DNA from: Blautia sp900556555
GTDB lineage: Bacteria > Bacillota > Clostridia > Lachnospirales > Lachnospiraceae
Assembly: GCA_964250615.1 (NCBI GenBank)
Contig: CAXUGM010000040.1
Length of the DNA: 21,000 nucleotides
Reading direction: 5' to 3' (one strand)
Made by a program: the position numbers and the translations under genes. Shown piece after piece: positions 15,417 to 21,000 of this stretch; position 1 is the first letter of the stretch, and each line of letters opens with the position of its first letter. The notes under the pieces were generated by a model. That model had not been told where the DNA came from. It saw only the letters and a list, made by a program, of their open reading frames with translations, and searched no databases.

Positions 15417-16813
15417 AAAAAATACCCTGGGGATGGGTGATTGTGGTTTTGATTCTGATTTATGTGGGAGCCTTAACGCTTCCCTATGTTGCACATAAAA
15501 AGGTGTCCTCTACCTTTGTCAAAGATTTTGAAAAACGGAGTTTTACCAATGACCAGGCAGGAACCGAGCGGGTATCCTATCTGAATGACAATGTAGAAGC
15601 CCTGTTGTACCGCCTCCGCATGACAGAAGAGGCAAAAAAAGAAATTATTCTTTCTACCTTTGATTTTAACTCAGACCACGCTGGTCATGATATCATGGCA
15701 GCCCTGTATCAGGCAGCCAGCCGCGGTGTTAAGGTTCGGATTATTGTAGACGGCATCAGCGGATTTCTTGATTTGAAAGGAGATCCATGGTTTCAGGCTC
15801 TTGTCTCCCATGATAATATCAACATCCGCACCTATAATCCGGTCAACCTATTAAAGCCATGGACCATGCAGGCAAGACTTCATGACAAATATTTTATTGT
15901 TGACGATAAAATGTATCTTCTTGGAGGCCGGAATACAACCAATCTTTTCCTTGGTGATTATTCTTCTTCCAAAAATATTGACCGGGAGCTTTTTGTCTAC
16001 GAAACCCAGGCTTCTTCCGGTTCCTCAATCTACCAGTTGAAAGATTATTTTGAACATGTCTGGTCAAGTCCAGACAGCAAAAATTATACCTGCCGTAAAA
16101 TGACGGATAAGGTAAAGGACTGTATAGAACAACTACAGAACCAATATCTTGATTTACAAAAAAAATATCCCAAGGCTTATGAAACATGGGACTGGGCATC
16201 CATCACAAAAGAGACCAACCGGGTGTCTCTGCTCTCTAATCCCGTTAATGCAGGAAACAAAGAGCCCTGGATGTGGTATTCACTAAATCAGCTTATGAAG
16301 CAGGGTGAAAAGGTAACCATTTACACTCCTTATATCATTTGCGGCAAAGAAATGTACCAGGATTTACATCAGCTCATCCAAAATGGAACCTGTGTTGATA
16401 TCATTACAAATGCTGTTTCCAGCGGTGCGAATCCATGGGGCTGTACGGATTATCTGAATCAGAAAGAAAACATCTGGAAAACAGGGGCAAAGGTTTATGA
16501 ATTCATGGGAAAACATTCCTGCCATACCAAGGCACTTCTCATTGATGACCATATGACCATCCTGGGTTCTTACAACATGGATATGCGAAGCACTTATCAG
16601 GATACGGAGTTGATGCTTGTTGTAGATTCTCCTGAATTAAATGCTGAAATCGCAAAAGAAATGGAAACAGACAAAACCTATAGCAGGACTATGGAAGATG
16701 ATGGAACCTATACTTATGGGGAATATTACAAAGAAAAAGAAATGAGCACCGGTAAAAAAATCTTTTACGCAGTGCTCAGGGTTGTTACCATTCCGATCCG
16801 GAGGTTTTTATAA
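15413..16813 (+). CDS. Phospholipase D family protein (cardiolipin synthase-like)
   Basis: A 466-aa protein with an N-terminal membrane anchor (WVIVVLILIYVGALTLPYVA, residues 8-27) and two complete HKD motifs: HDKYFIVD near residue 156, followed by GGRNTTN, and HTKALLID near 370, followed by GSYNMDMRS. Two HKD half-sites make one active site in the PLD superfamily, which includes cardiolipin and phosphatidylserine synthases and phospholipases. With a single N-terminal anchor and a divergent N-terminal part it may not be a canonical cardiolipin synthase. Coupling to lgt, which consumes phosphatidylglycerol, is consistent with a role in phospholipid handling. Its last 6 bp overlap the convergent ykgJ-like gene. 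Confidence 0.88.
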   Translation: MKKIPWGWVIVVLILIYVGALTLPYVAHKKVSSTFVKDFEKRSFTNDQAGTERVSYLNDNVEALLYRLRMTEEAKKEIILSTFDFNSDHAGHDIMAALYQAASRGVKVRIIVDGISGFLDLKGDPWFQALVSHDNINIRTYNPVNLLKPWTMQARLHDKYFIVDDKMYLLGGRNTTNLFLGDYSSSKNIDRELFVYETQASSGSSIYQLKDYFEHVWSSPDSKNYTCRKMTDKVKDCIEQLQNQYLDLQKKYPKAYETWDWASITKETNRVSLLSNPVNAGNKEPWMWYSLNQLMKQGEKVTIYTPYIICGKEMYQDLHQLIQNGTCVDIITNAVSSGANPWGCTDYLNQKENIWKTGAKVYEFMGKHSCHTKALLIDDHMTILGSYNMDMRSTYQDTELMLVVDSPELNAEIAKEMETDKTYSRTMEDDGTYTYGEYYKEKEMSTGKKIFYAVLRVVTIPIRRFL

Positions 16814-17470
16814 AAAGTAACGTTTTGCTTTCTCCAGGCGTTCTTCAAATTGAAGATAAAAATCCTGATTCTCATCATAAGGTATGAGATAAAAATTCTT
16901 TAGCAAATACATAGAAACATTTTTCAGGGAAGCTTCCTCTTGGAAGCTTCCTAAAATTTTTTCAACGTCCTTTAGAAAATAATGCCACTTTTTCACAAAC
17001 GTTTCATAACGACGGATATCCGGAATTCCTAACCATTTATGGATTTTCACTTTTGTCTTTGGCTCCATTTTACATTCTTTCACCTGAAGAAAATACTGGA
17101 AATCTCCCTCCTCATAAATTCTTCCAAGAGGAAACATCCGGCAAAAACCAGGGCGGAAGCTATGAATGCTGCACCTTCCCTGTTCATTCAAAAATGTACA
17201 GGTTTCTTCATTTCCTGTCATTTTCAAATTTGGCAGGATAATCCCGTCTACCACCTGTAGCTCTATGGCGTAAGACAGCAGTTTTTCAAAACTTTCTTTC
17301 AGATTTTTGCACAGTTCAAAACAATCATAAGGATCCAGGACAATGGATCTTCCCATATTGCGGCAGCAGTCTGAGCAGCCTTTGCAGTCATTGCATCCTG
17401 CTTTTACCATATCACTCTGTCTGTACCTTTTGCCGTCTGAAACAGCAGATAAATCGATTTCCCGCAGCAT
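16808..17470 (-). CDS. YkgJ-type cysteine cluster protein
   Basis: A 220-aa protein with a dense N-terminal cysteine set, AGCNDCKGCSDCCRNMG (Cys26, 29, 32, 35 and 36), and a second set, CTFLNEQGRCSIHSFRPGFC with MFPLG after it. This is the pattern of the YkgJ/FliB-type zinc- or iron-binding CxxCxxCC family, in which one group is annotated as lysine N-methylase for flagellin. No flagellar genes are nearby, so that substrate is unlikely here. The ATG has AAAGGAG upstream. It follows the alarmone synthetase gene by 26 bp and probably shares its transcript. Confidence 0.82.
   Translation of the reverse strand: MLREIDLSAVSDGKRYRQSDMVKAGCNDCKGCSDCCRNMGRSIVLDPYDCFELCKNLKESFEKLLSYAIELQVVDGIILPNLKMTGNEETCTFLNEQGRCSIHSFRPGFCRMFPLGRIYEEGDFQYFLQVKECKMEPKTKVKIHKWLGIPDIRRYETFVKKWHYFLKDVEKILGSFQEEASLKNVSMYLLKNFYLIPYDENQDFYLQFEERLEKAKRYFL
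16928..16962 (+). terminator. Intrinsic terminator for lgt-PLD inside the opposing gene
   Basis: Read on the plus strand, GGAAGCTTCC (16928-16937), a TCTT loop and GGAAGCTTCC (16942-16951) form a perfect 10-bp stem. It is followed by TAAAA and six T (16957-16962). The A tract can pair with the T tract before the stem (16921-16924), extending the hairpin up to the T run. It lies about 115 bp after the PLD stop codon and wholly within the coding sequence of the convergent gene, where it encodes the SFQEEASL region. Confidence 0.6.
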
Positions 17471-17496
17471 ATATTTCTTCTCCTTTGTATGTCATT

Positions 17497-18129
17497 CTAA
17501 ATCTTTTCGATTTTCTTTCTAACTTCTAACATGGTCTGGTCGAGATATTCTACAATTTCAGAGCATTTTTTCAATTCCTGATCAATGGAAGCATCATGTC
17601 TGCGATGATCCTCTTTTTTGTAACGGAGCTGATGATCCAGGTTTGCCCAATAGTCCATAGCGGCTGTACGAAGCTGCAGTTCTGTTTTAATCCACTGAGT
17701 TTCTCCCTGAAAGACCAGAGGAATCTCCAGAATCATATGAAGACTTTGGTAACCGGATTCTTTAGGATTCTTGATATAATCCTTAATCTTCAAGATGTTG
17801 ATATCCTGCTGTGCTTCCAGCATTTCCTGTACCAGGTAAATATCATCCACATAGGAACACACGCCACGGACACCGATCAAATCATGAATATTCTCTACTG
17901 CTGCAGAAAAACTCTTTTCCAGTCCTTTTTTATTCAGTTTTTTACAGATGCTTTTGTAGGACTTTAAACGACCGGTCTTCATTTGAATCACATCACGTTT
18001 TAATCGCATAGACAACTCTACATTGATAATTTCCAGCCGGGTCATCAATAGCCTGATTACACATTGGCTTTTCGCAATAAATTCTTTGTCGTTTAACTTT
18101 TCTTTTAATTTGTCTTCTACTTTTTTCAT
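17497..18129 (-). CDS. Small alarmone synthetase-like GTP pyrophosphokinase
   Basis: A 210-aa RelA/SpoT-domain protein without hydrolase or regulatory domains, in the size class of RelP/RelQ enzymes that make (p)ppGpp. Motifs are GRLKSYKSICKK (53-64), IHDLIGVRGVCSYVDD (81-96, catalytic Asp83), KDYIKNPKESGYQSLHM (116-132) and TELQLRTAAMDYWANLDHQLRYK (149-171, Glu150/Gln152/Arg154). The usual W-A-x-x-E-H is W-A-N-L-D-H here. The ATG lacks a good ribosome site. A four-codon frame (18126-18140) ends on it with an ATGA overlap, so initiation may be by coupling. It is upstream of the YkgJ-type gene. Confidence 0.85.
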   Translation of the reverse strand: MKKVEDKLKEKLNDKEFIAKSQCVIRLLMTRLEIINVELSMRLKRDVIQMKTGRLKSYKSICKKLNKKGLEKSFSAAVENIHDLIGVRGVCSYVDDIYLVQEMLEAQQDINILKIKDYIKNPKESGYQSLHMILEIPLVFQGETQWIKTELQLRTAAMDYWANLDHQLRYKKEDHRRHDASIDQELKKCSEIVEYLDQTMLEVRKKIEKI

Positions 18130-18269
18130 AAGGCATTCATTTCTTTCTAAAATATTTACAACACAATAACAATCTATGTTCCTATTCTAGAAAATATGCC
18201 TGTTTTTTCCTACCGCACCTTATTTAGCTTTTTGTAAAACATGAGTAAAAACTGTTTTTCCCCTGATAC

Positions 18270-18554
18270 TTATTTTTCCAGACTGGCAAAAAACAGTTCA
18301 TAGAAATCATCCGAGCCTTCTAACATGGGAGAATTTTCTCCGCCTCCGTTGGTGCTGCGTTTCATTTCCGCATAGAAGTTCTCTCCTGCATCAACCAATT
18401 CCATCTCATAAATCTCATATCCCAATTCCCTTGCCTTTCTGCAAAAGGCTCTCAGAGGCTCCTTTTCTTTTCTGGTTTCTACTAATGCTTCTCTGACTTT
18501 CTCATTGTCAATAGCTTTTCTCTGAAGTTTATCTAATTGTTCTAAGATATTCAT
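18270..18554 (-). CDS. Small Nif11-like protein downstream of helD
   Basis: A 94-aa acidic helical protein. Residues 1-51 (MNILEQLDKLQRKAIDNEKV, then REALVETRKEKEPLRAFCRK and ARELGYEIYEM) follow the Nif11 domain pattern of a helix with 'vreal', a mid helix and 'axelGyeiy'. After it comes a linker with NGGGENSPMLEG (residues 69-80) and a C-terminal acidic-aromatic segment DDFYELFFASLEK. Nif11 domains occur as leaders of RiPP precursors cleaved after double-glycine sites, but here no RiPP enzymes are near and the would-be core has no Cys. The ATG at 18554 has AAAGGAG 9 bp upstream. It begins 28 bp after helD and should be co-transcribed. Confidence 0.65.
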   Translation of the reverse strand: MNILEQLDKLQRKAIDNEKVREALVETRKEKEPLRAFCRKARELGYEIYEMELVDAGENFYAEMKRSTNGGGENSPMLEGSDDFYELFFASLEK

Positions 18555-18582
18555 ATCAAGGCTCTCCTTTCTTCTTACTGTT

Positions 18583-20607
18583 TTACACGGTGTACATATA
18601 AAGTTCATGAAGGGCTCTGGTTGCACAGATATATTCTGCCTGCCGTAAAAGAGGAGTTTTCTCCTTCCGGCACAGGGCAAAAACCTGGTCGAATTCCAGA
18701 CCTTTTGCCAGATAAAAGGTGGTAACGGTCAGCCCTTTTTTGAAAGAACTGCTGTTTTTATCCAAATAGGAAATATCCGGAATCCGCTCCTTCAGATAAG
18801 CAAACGCCTCACTTGCTTCTGCTTCCGTCATGGTAATCAGTGCTGCTGTCTCATATTCATCCTCTGCCAGACGAAGACTTCCAAGCATCTGTTCCAGTGC
18901 TTCAGCCTGAGTTTTGAAAACCTGCTCTTCCACCGGTTTTCCATGCCTTTCAAACAGCCGTACATCTGTGACACCAGTAAGCTGATTGGCATAGGATGCA
19001 ATTTCCACGGTATTTCGGTAACTTTTATCCATAATAATCTTCCGCATCTGTTTTCCCAGAATCTTTGGAAGGAAAGTGAGTACATCCTGCTCCTTGGCTT
19101 CCATGGTCTGTGCCCGGTCTCCCAAAATTGTCATTTTGCATGGGAACAATCCCTTTAATATTTCATATTGGAGATAGGAATAATCCTGCATTTCATCAAT
19201 GACCAGATGCTTAATGGCTTTCTGCCCTGCTTTTCCCAAAAGCCGGTACTTCAGATACAGCATGGGGTACACATCCTCATATGCCAGAAACCGTTTTTCA
19301 TAGGATACCTGCGGTAATGTCCGGTATCCACATTCTTCCAGAAATTCATTGTACAGTACATACAAATCCATGGTCCGGTAAAACTTCTTGAATTTCTCTT
19401 TCAGATTATCCATATCTTCCTCTGAAAGAGTGCAACTATGAAGGGTTTCAAATTCATCCACAAAATACTCTAATACTGCATCCATACGTGCCAGAAGCGG
19501 AATATCCTGAAATTTAAAATAAAACAGGTTCACAAGCTCTGCCTCTGTCTTCACCATCCCCCGAAACTCCATATCCCGAAACTCCAGAAGGCTGTCCTCT
19601 AATTCCATGAGGAATCCTTCTGCCTGAGATAAAAACTCCTCGGACTGTTTCCGCTCATATTGTGCTAACTCTTCTGTCCCAAAATCGCCTTGCAGCTCCC
19701 GTTCAATCTGGTCATAACGGTCTTCACAGTCAAACACCGTATCCCGCAGTTCTTTATATGCAAACAAGTCAAAACTCATTTCCCGGATATTCTCTTCTCC
19801 AAGCTCCGGCAAAATATGGGAAATATAATCTGAAAACACACTGTTGGGTGATAAGATTAAAATATTTGAGGACTTCATCTGATTCCGGTCATGATAAAGT
19901 AAATAGGCAATCCGGTGCAAGGCTACCGAAGTTTTACCGCTTCCTGCTGCTCCCTGTATGACCATAATCCGGTCACTGGTATTCCGGATAATGGCATTCT
20001 GCTCTTTCTGGATGGTGCGGACAATATTTTTCAACTGTACATCCCCGTTGCTTCCCAGTTCTGCCTTCAAGATTTCATCATCGATTTTTACATCACTCTC
20101 AAACTCATAAAGCATCTTTCCCCGGCGGATTTTGTACTGCCATTTGGAAGTCACTTCTCCTTCCATCAGCCCTCCCGGAGCCTCATAGCTGGCTTCTCCT
20201 TTGTCAAAATCATAGAAAAGCCCACTTACCGGTGCCCTCCAGTCATAGATGAGAGGAACATGCCCTGCTTGCTCCGCAAAGTTACCGATACCAATATAAA
20301 ACTGTTCCGGTTCCTCTTCTCCTTCATAGCAAAAATCCACCCTGCCGAAAAAAGGAGCATCCAGCATGGTCTTCAGCCGGTGTTTCAAAGCAATCTGTTC
20401 TTGATTGGCATTCACCTGATGCAGAAGTGCCTGCTGGTTATCAAAATTTTCATATCCGTACTGGTCCATTTCTGTATAATTTTCCCAGTAATATTCATGC
20501 ATTCCCTCGATTTCCTTCTGCCCTTCTGAAATCGACTGCCGGATTTCCAGGATACGTTTTTCTAATTTTTCTGTTACCATCTCTAAATATTTTGTTCCGT
20601 CACTCAT
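18583..20607 (-). CDS. helD: RNA polymerase-recycling ATPase HelD (UvrD/Rep-like)
   Basis: A 674-aa superfamily 1 helicase-like ATPase. In Bacillus HelD removes and recycles RNA polymerase from stalled complexes, and relatives protect polymerase from rifamycins. The N-terminal coiled-coil (residues 1-85, MVTEKLEKRILEIRQ and onward) is the arm that enters the secondary channel. It is followed by IYDWRAPVSGLFYDF (120-134), a HelD hallmark. Walker A is GAAGSGKTSVALHRIAYLL (219-237), Walker B LVIDEMQDYSYLQYE, then TILGDRAQTME, SYRNTVEIASYANQL and LAKGLEFDQVFAL, ending ATRALHELYMYTV. It is about 100 aa shorter than B. subtilis HelD. The ATG has GGAG 8 bp upstream and is preceded by an unusual leader (20608-20820). 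Confidence 0.93.
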   Translation of the reverse strand: MSDGTKYLEMVTEKLEKRILEIRQSISEGQKEIEGMHEYYWENYTEMDQYGYENFDNQQALLHQVNANQEQIALKHRLKTMLDAPFFGRVDFCYEGEEEPEQFYIGIGNFAEQAGHVPLIYDWRAPVSGLFYDFDKGEASYEAPGGLMEGEVTSKWQYKIRRGKMLYEFESDVKIDDEILKAELGSNGDVQLKNIVRTIQKEQNAIIRNTSDRIMVIQGAAGSGKTSVALHRIAYLLYHDRNQMKSSNILILSPNSVFSDYISHILPELGEENIREMSFDLFAYKELRDTVFDCEDRYDQIERELQGDFGTEELAQYERKQSEEFLSQAEGFLMELEDSLLEFRDMEFRGMVKTEAELVNLFYFKFQDIPLLARMDAVLEYFVDEFETLHSCTLSEEDMDNLKEKFKKFYRTMDLYVLYNEFLEECGYRTLPQVSYEKRFLAYEDVYPMLYLKYRLLGKAGQKAIKHLVIDEMQDYSYLQYEILKGLFPCKMTILGDRAQTMEAKEQDVLTFLPKILGKQMRKIIMDKSYRNTVEIASYANQLTGVTDVRLFERHGKPVEEQVFKTQAEALEQMLGSLRLAEDEYETAALITMTEAEASEAFAYLKERIPDISYLDKNSSSFKKGLTVTTFYLAKGLEFDQVFALCRKEKTPLLRQAEYICATRALHELYMYTV

Positions 20608-20653
20608 AGTAGTCTCCGTTATTTATTTTATAGGTATCTGCTATACAGGATTC

Positions 20654-20674
20654 CTATATTTTTTTCATTTTCAT
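20654..20674 (-). CDS. helD leader ORF 4 (MKMKKI)
   Basis: A six-codon ORF encoding MKMKKI with a textbook ribosome site, GGAGG (20682-20686), seven bases before its ATG. That site lies within the last codons of leader ORF 3, and the ATG overlaps the ORF 3 stop codon (ATGA). It ends 46 bp before helD. Such a strong start on so short a frame suggests a regulatory rather than a protein-coding purpose. Confidence 0.45.
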   Translation of the reverse strand: MKMKKI

Positions 20675-20739
20675 AAAAAATCCTCCAAATCTGAATACCA
20701 CAAAAACACACTAGTTCTTAGTGCGTATCTTTTCTTCAT
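20671..20739 (-). CDS. helD leader ORF 3 (22 codons)
   Basis: Encodes MKKRYALRTSVFLWYSDLED followed by FL. Its ATG overlaps the stop of ORF 2 (ATGA), and its own stop overlaps the start of ORF 4. Codons 5-12 contain the stem-loop with the T run. It starts M-K-K-R, which fits the basic-x-basic pattern known to stall macrolide-bound ribosomes in some erm leader peptides. A ribosome paused on the first codons would cover the left arm of the hairpin. No recognisable family. Confidence 0.45.
   Translation of the reverse strand: MKKRYALRTSVFLWYSDLEDFL
20702..20726 (-). terminator. Terminator-like hairpin in the helD leader
   Basis: On the minus strand ACGCACTA (20719-20726), an AGAAC loop and TAGTGTGT (20706-20713) form an 8-bp stem with one G-T wobble, directly followed by T (five in a row at 20702-20706, counting the last stem base). 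CACAAAAA (20743-20750) is complementary to TTTTTGTG (20699-20706) and could form an outer or competing pairing. The hairpin is well positioned for premature termination before helD. Confidence 0.5.
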
Positions 20740-20753
20740 ATCTTTTTGTGCAT
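20736..20753 (-). CDS. helD leader ORF 2 (MHKKI)
   Basis: A five-codon ORF encoding MHKKI. Its ATG shares one base with the stop of ORF 1 (TGATG) and its stop overlaps the ATG of ORF 3. It has no ribosome site of its own, so it could be translated only by reinitiation after ORF 1. Confidence 0.3.
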   Translation of the reverse strand: MHKKI

Positions 20754-20779
20754 CAGACGGGAAGATTTATCAGATTCAT
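20753..20779 (-). CDS. helD leader ORF 1 (MNLINLPV)
   Basis: An eight-codon ORF encoding MNLINLPV with an AAGGAG site (20787-20792) exactly seven bases before its ATG. It is the first start codon in the predicted helD transcript. It runs into ORF 2 through a TGATG junction, so ribosomes entering here could be handed down the chain of leader ORFs. Confidence 0.45.
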   Translation of the reverse strand: MNLINLPV

Positions 20780-20811
20780 TTTTTGTCTCCTTCTATTTAC
20801 AGACTTCAATT

Positions 20812-20820
20812 ATTATACCA
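20812..20820 (-). promoter_or_regulatory. Extended -10 promoter of the helD transcript
   Basis: On the minus strand TGGTATAAT (20812-20820) is a perfect extended -10 element. The -35 position (around 20835-20840) has only a poor match. Transcription would begin near 20805, some 15 bases before the ribosome site of leader ORF 1. Confidence 0.6.
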
Positions 20821-20926
20821 TATCCATGCCTCTATCGCATTAATTTTTATGTGTGCTGCTCTTTTTTATTTCTTCCGCATAATTTTCCAAAAAGCAAGAA
20901 TCAATACTATCACTAGAAGAATACAG

Positions 20927-21000
20927 AAAGCTTCCTGTATACTTTAAATAAGCCAAGAGATTGACATGAAAAAATACCTCAAGTAAATTTAGATTATTAC
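20927..21000 (+). repeat. Right copy of the 74-bp inverted repeat
   Basis: Inverted counterpart of 4-77, with about six mismatches clustered just before the TTGACA box. The match stops abruptly at 20926/20927 on the inner side and reaches the window edge on the outer side. Inside the repeat boundary on the minus strand a short frame reads ILLVIVLILAFWKIMRKK and stops at 20866, but it has no usable start codon. Confidence 0.85.
20961..20989 (+). promoter_or_regulatory. Sigma-A-type promoter reading out of the right end
   Basis: TTGACA (20961-20966) and TAAATT (20984-20989) with a 17-bp spacer, identical to the outward promoter of the left repeat. The gene it serves lies beyond the window. Confidence 0.5.

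Larger units (their letters stand above)
20608..20811 (-). promoter_or_regulatory. helD leader: putative translation-controlled attenuator
   Basis: About 200 bases lie between the predicted start of transcription and the helD ATG. They contain four very short ORFs linked end to start (20753-20779, 20736-20753, 20671-20739, 20654-20674) and a terminator-like hairpin (20702-20726) inside the third. Nearer helD, TATAGG (20652-20657) can pair with CCTATA (20629-20634) in front of the helD ribosome site. The layout is that of leader-peptide attenuation: ribosome progress would decide whether the hairpin forms. The sequence elements are seen; the mechanism is inferred. Confidence 0.5.

Noticed and set aside
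18215..18269. Terminator after the Nif11-like gene
   Set aside because: Runs of A and T around AAAAACAGTTTTT look palindromic, but the loop would be one base and no stable stem can be drawn.
20866..20913. Small hydrophobic basic-ended peptide resembling a type I toxin (LVIVLILAFWKIMRKK)
   Set aside because: The open frame has no ATG, its only GTG leaves 15 codons and lacks a ribosome site, and a stop lies just upstream inside the repeat.

Overview
The window looks like a chromosomal segment of a spore-forming Firmicute, most likely Lachnospiraceae (Blautia/Ruminococcus-like). The evidence is the sporulation cluster yqfC-yqfD-phoH-ybeY, AT-rich intergenic DNA, strong AGGAGG-type ribosome binding sites, a short ProB without a PUA domain, and a Firmicute-type HelD. 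Most genes are on the minus strand; only lgt and a phospholipase D family gene are on the plus strand.

Layout, left to right. (1) 1-172: one copy of a 74-bp repeat with promoters pointing out of the window. (2) 173-5474, minus strand, read from right to left: yqfC, yqfD, phoH, ybeY, a BofC-like membrane-anchored gene with a sigma-G-like promoter of its own, proB, a DUF896 gene and fthC. This block combines mother-cell and forespore functions, rRNA maturation, and proline and folate housekeeping. (3) 5518-9847: a mostly AT-rich accessory stretch. It holds two DUF2284 paralogues (one intact, one frameshifted), a C-terminal remnant of a PD-(D/E)XK nuclease, a 52-bp six-unit tandem repeat array, a terminator hairpin, a GNAT acetyltransferase, a possible HhH-GPD (DNA glycosylase-like) protein and an MBL-fold hydrolase. 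(4) 9882-14559: sbcD-sbcC, the Mre11/Rad50-type nuclease, with overlapping genes. (5) 14670-16813: lgt and a two-HKD phospholipase D/cardiolipin synthase family gene, divergent from sbcDC. (6) 16808-18129: a small alarmone synthetase-like gene followed by a YkgJ-type cysteine-cluster gene, convergent with region 5. (7) 18270-20820: helD, an RNA polymerase-recycling ATPase, followed by a small Nif11-like gene and preceded by an elaborate leader. (8) 20821-21000: the second copy of the terminal repeat, in inverted orientation.

The strongest candidate for something undescribed is the helD leader (about 20608-20820). An extended -10 promoter is followed by four tiny overlapping ORFs (8, 5, 22 and 6 codons) linked by TGATG/ATGA junctions. 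Two of them have near-ideal Shine-Dalgarno sequences, and an intrinsic-terminator-like hairpin lies inside the third. This has the layout of a translation-controlled transcription attenuator. Other points worth a second look are the 52-bp palindromic tandem array at 6411-6715, the inverted repeats with outward promoters at both window ends, the sigma-G-like promoter of the BofC-like gene, and a terminator for the lgt unit embedded in the opposing ykgJ coding sequence. Functions are assigned from motifs recognised by eye; no database search was run.
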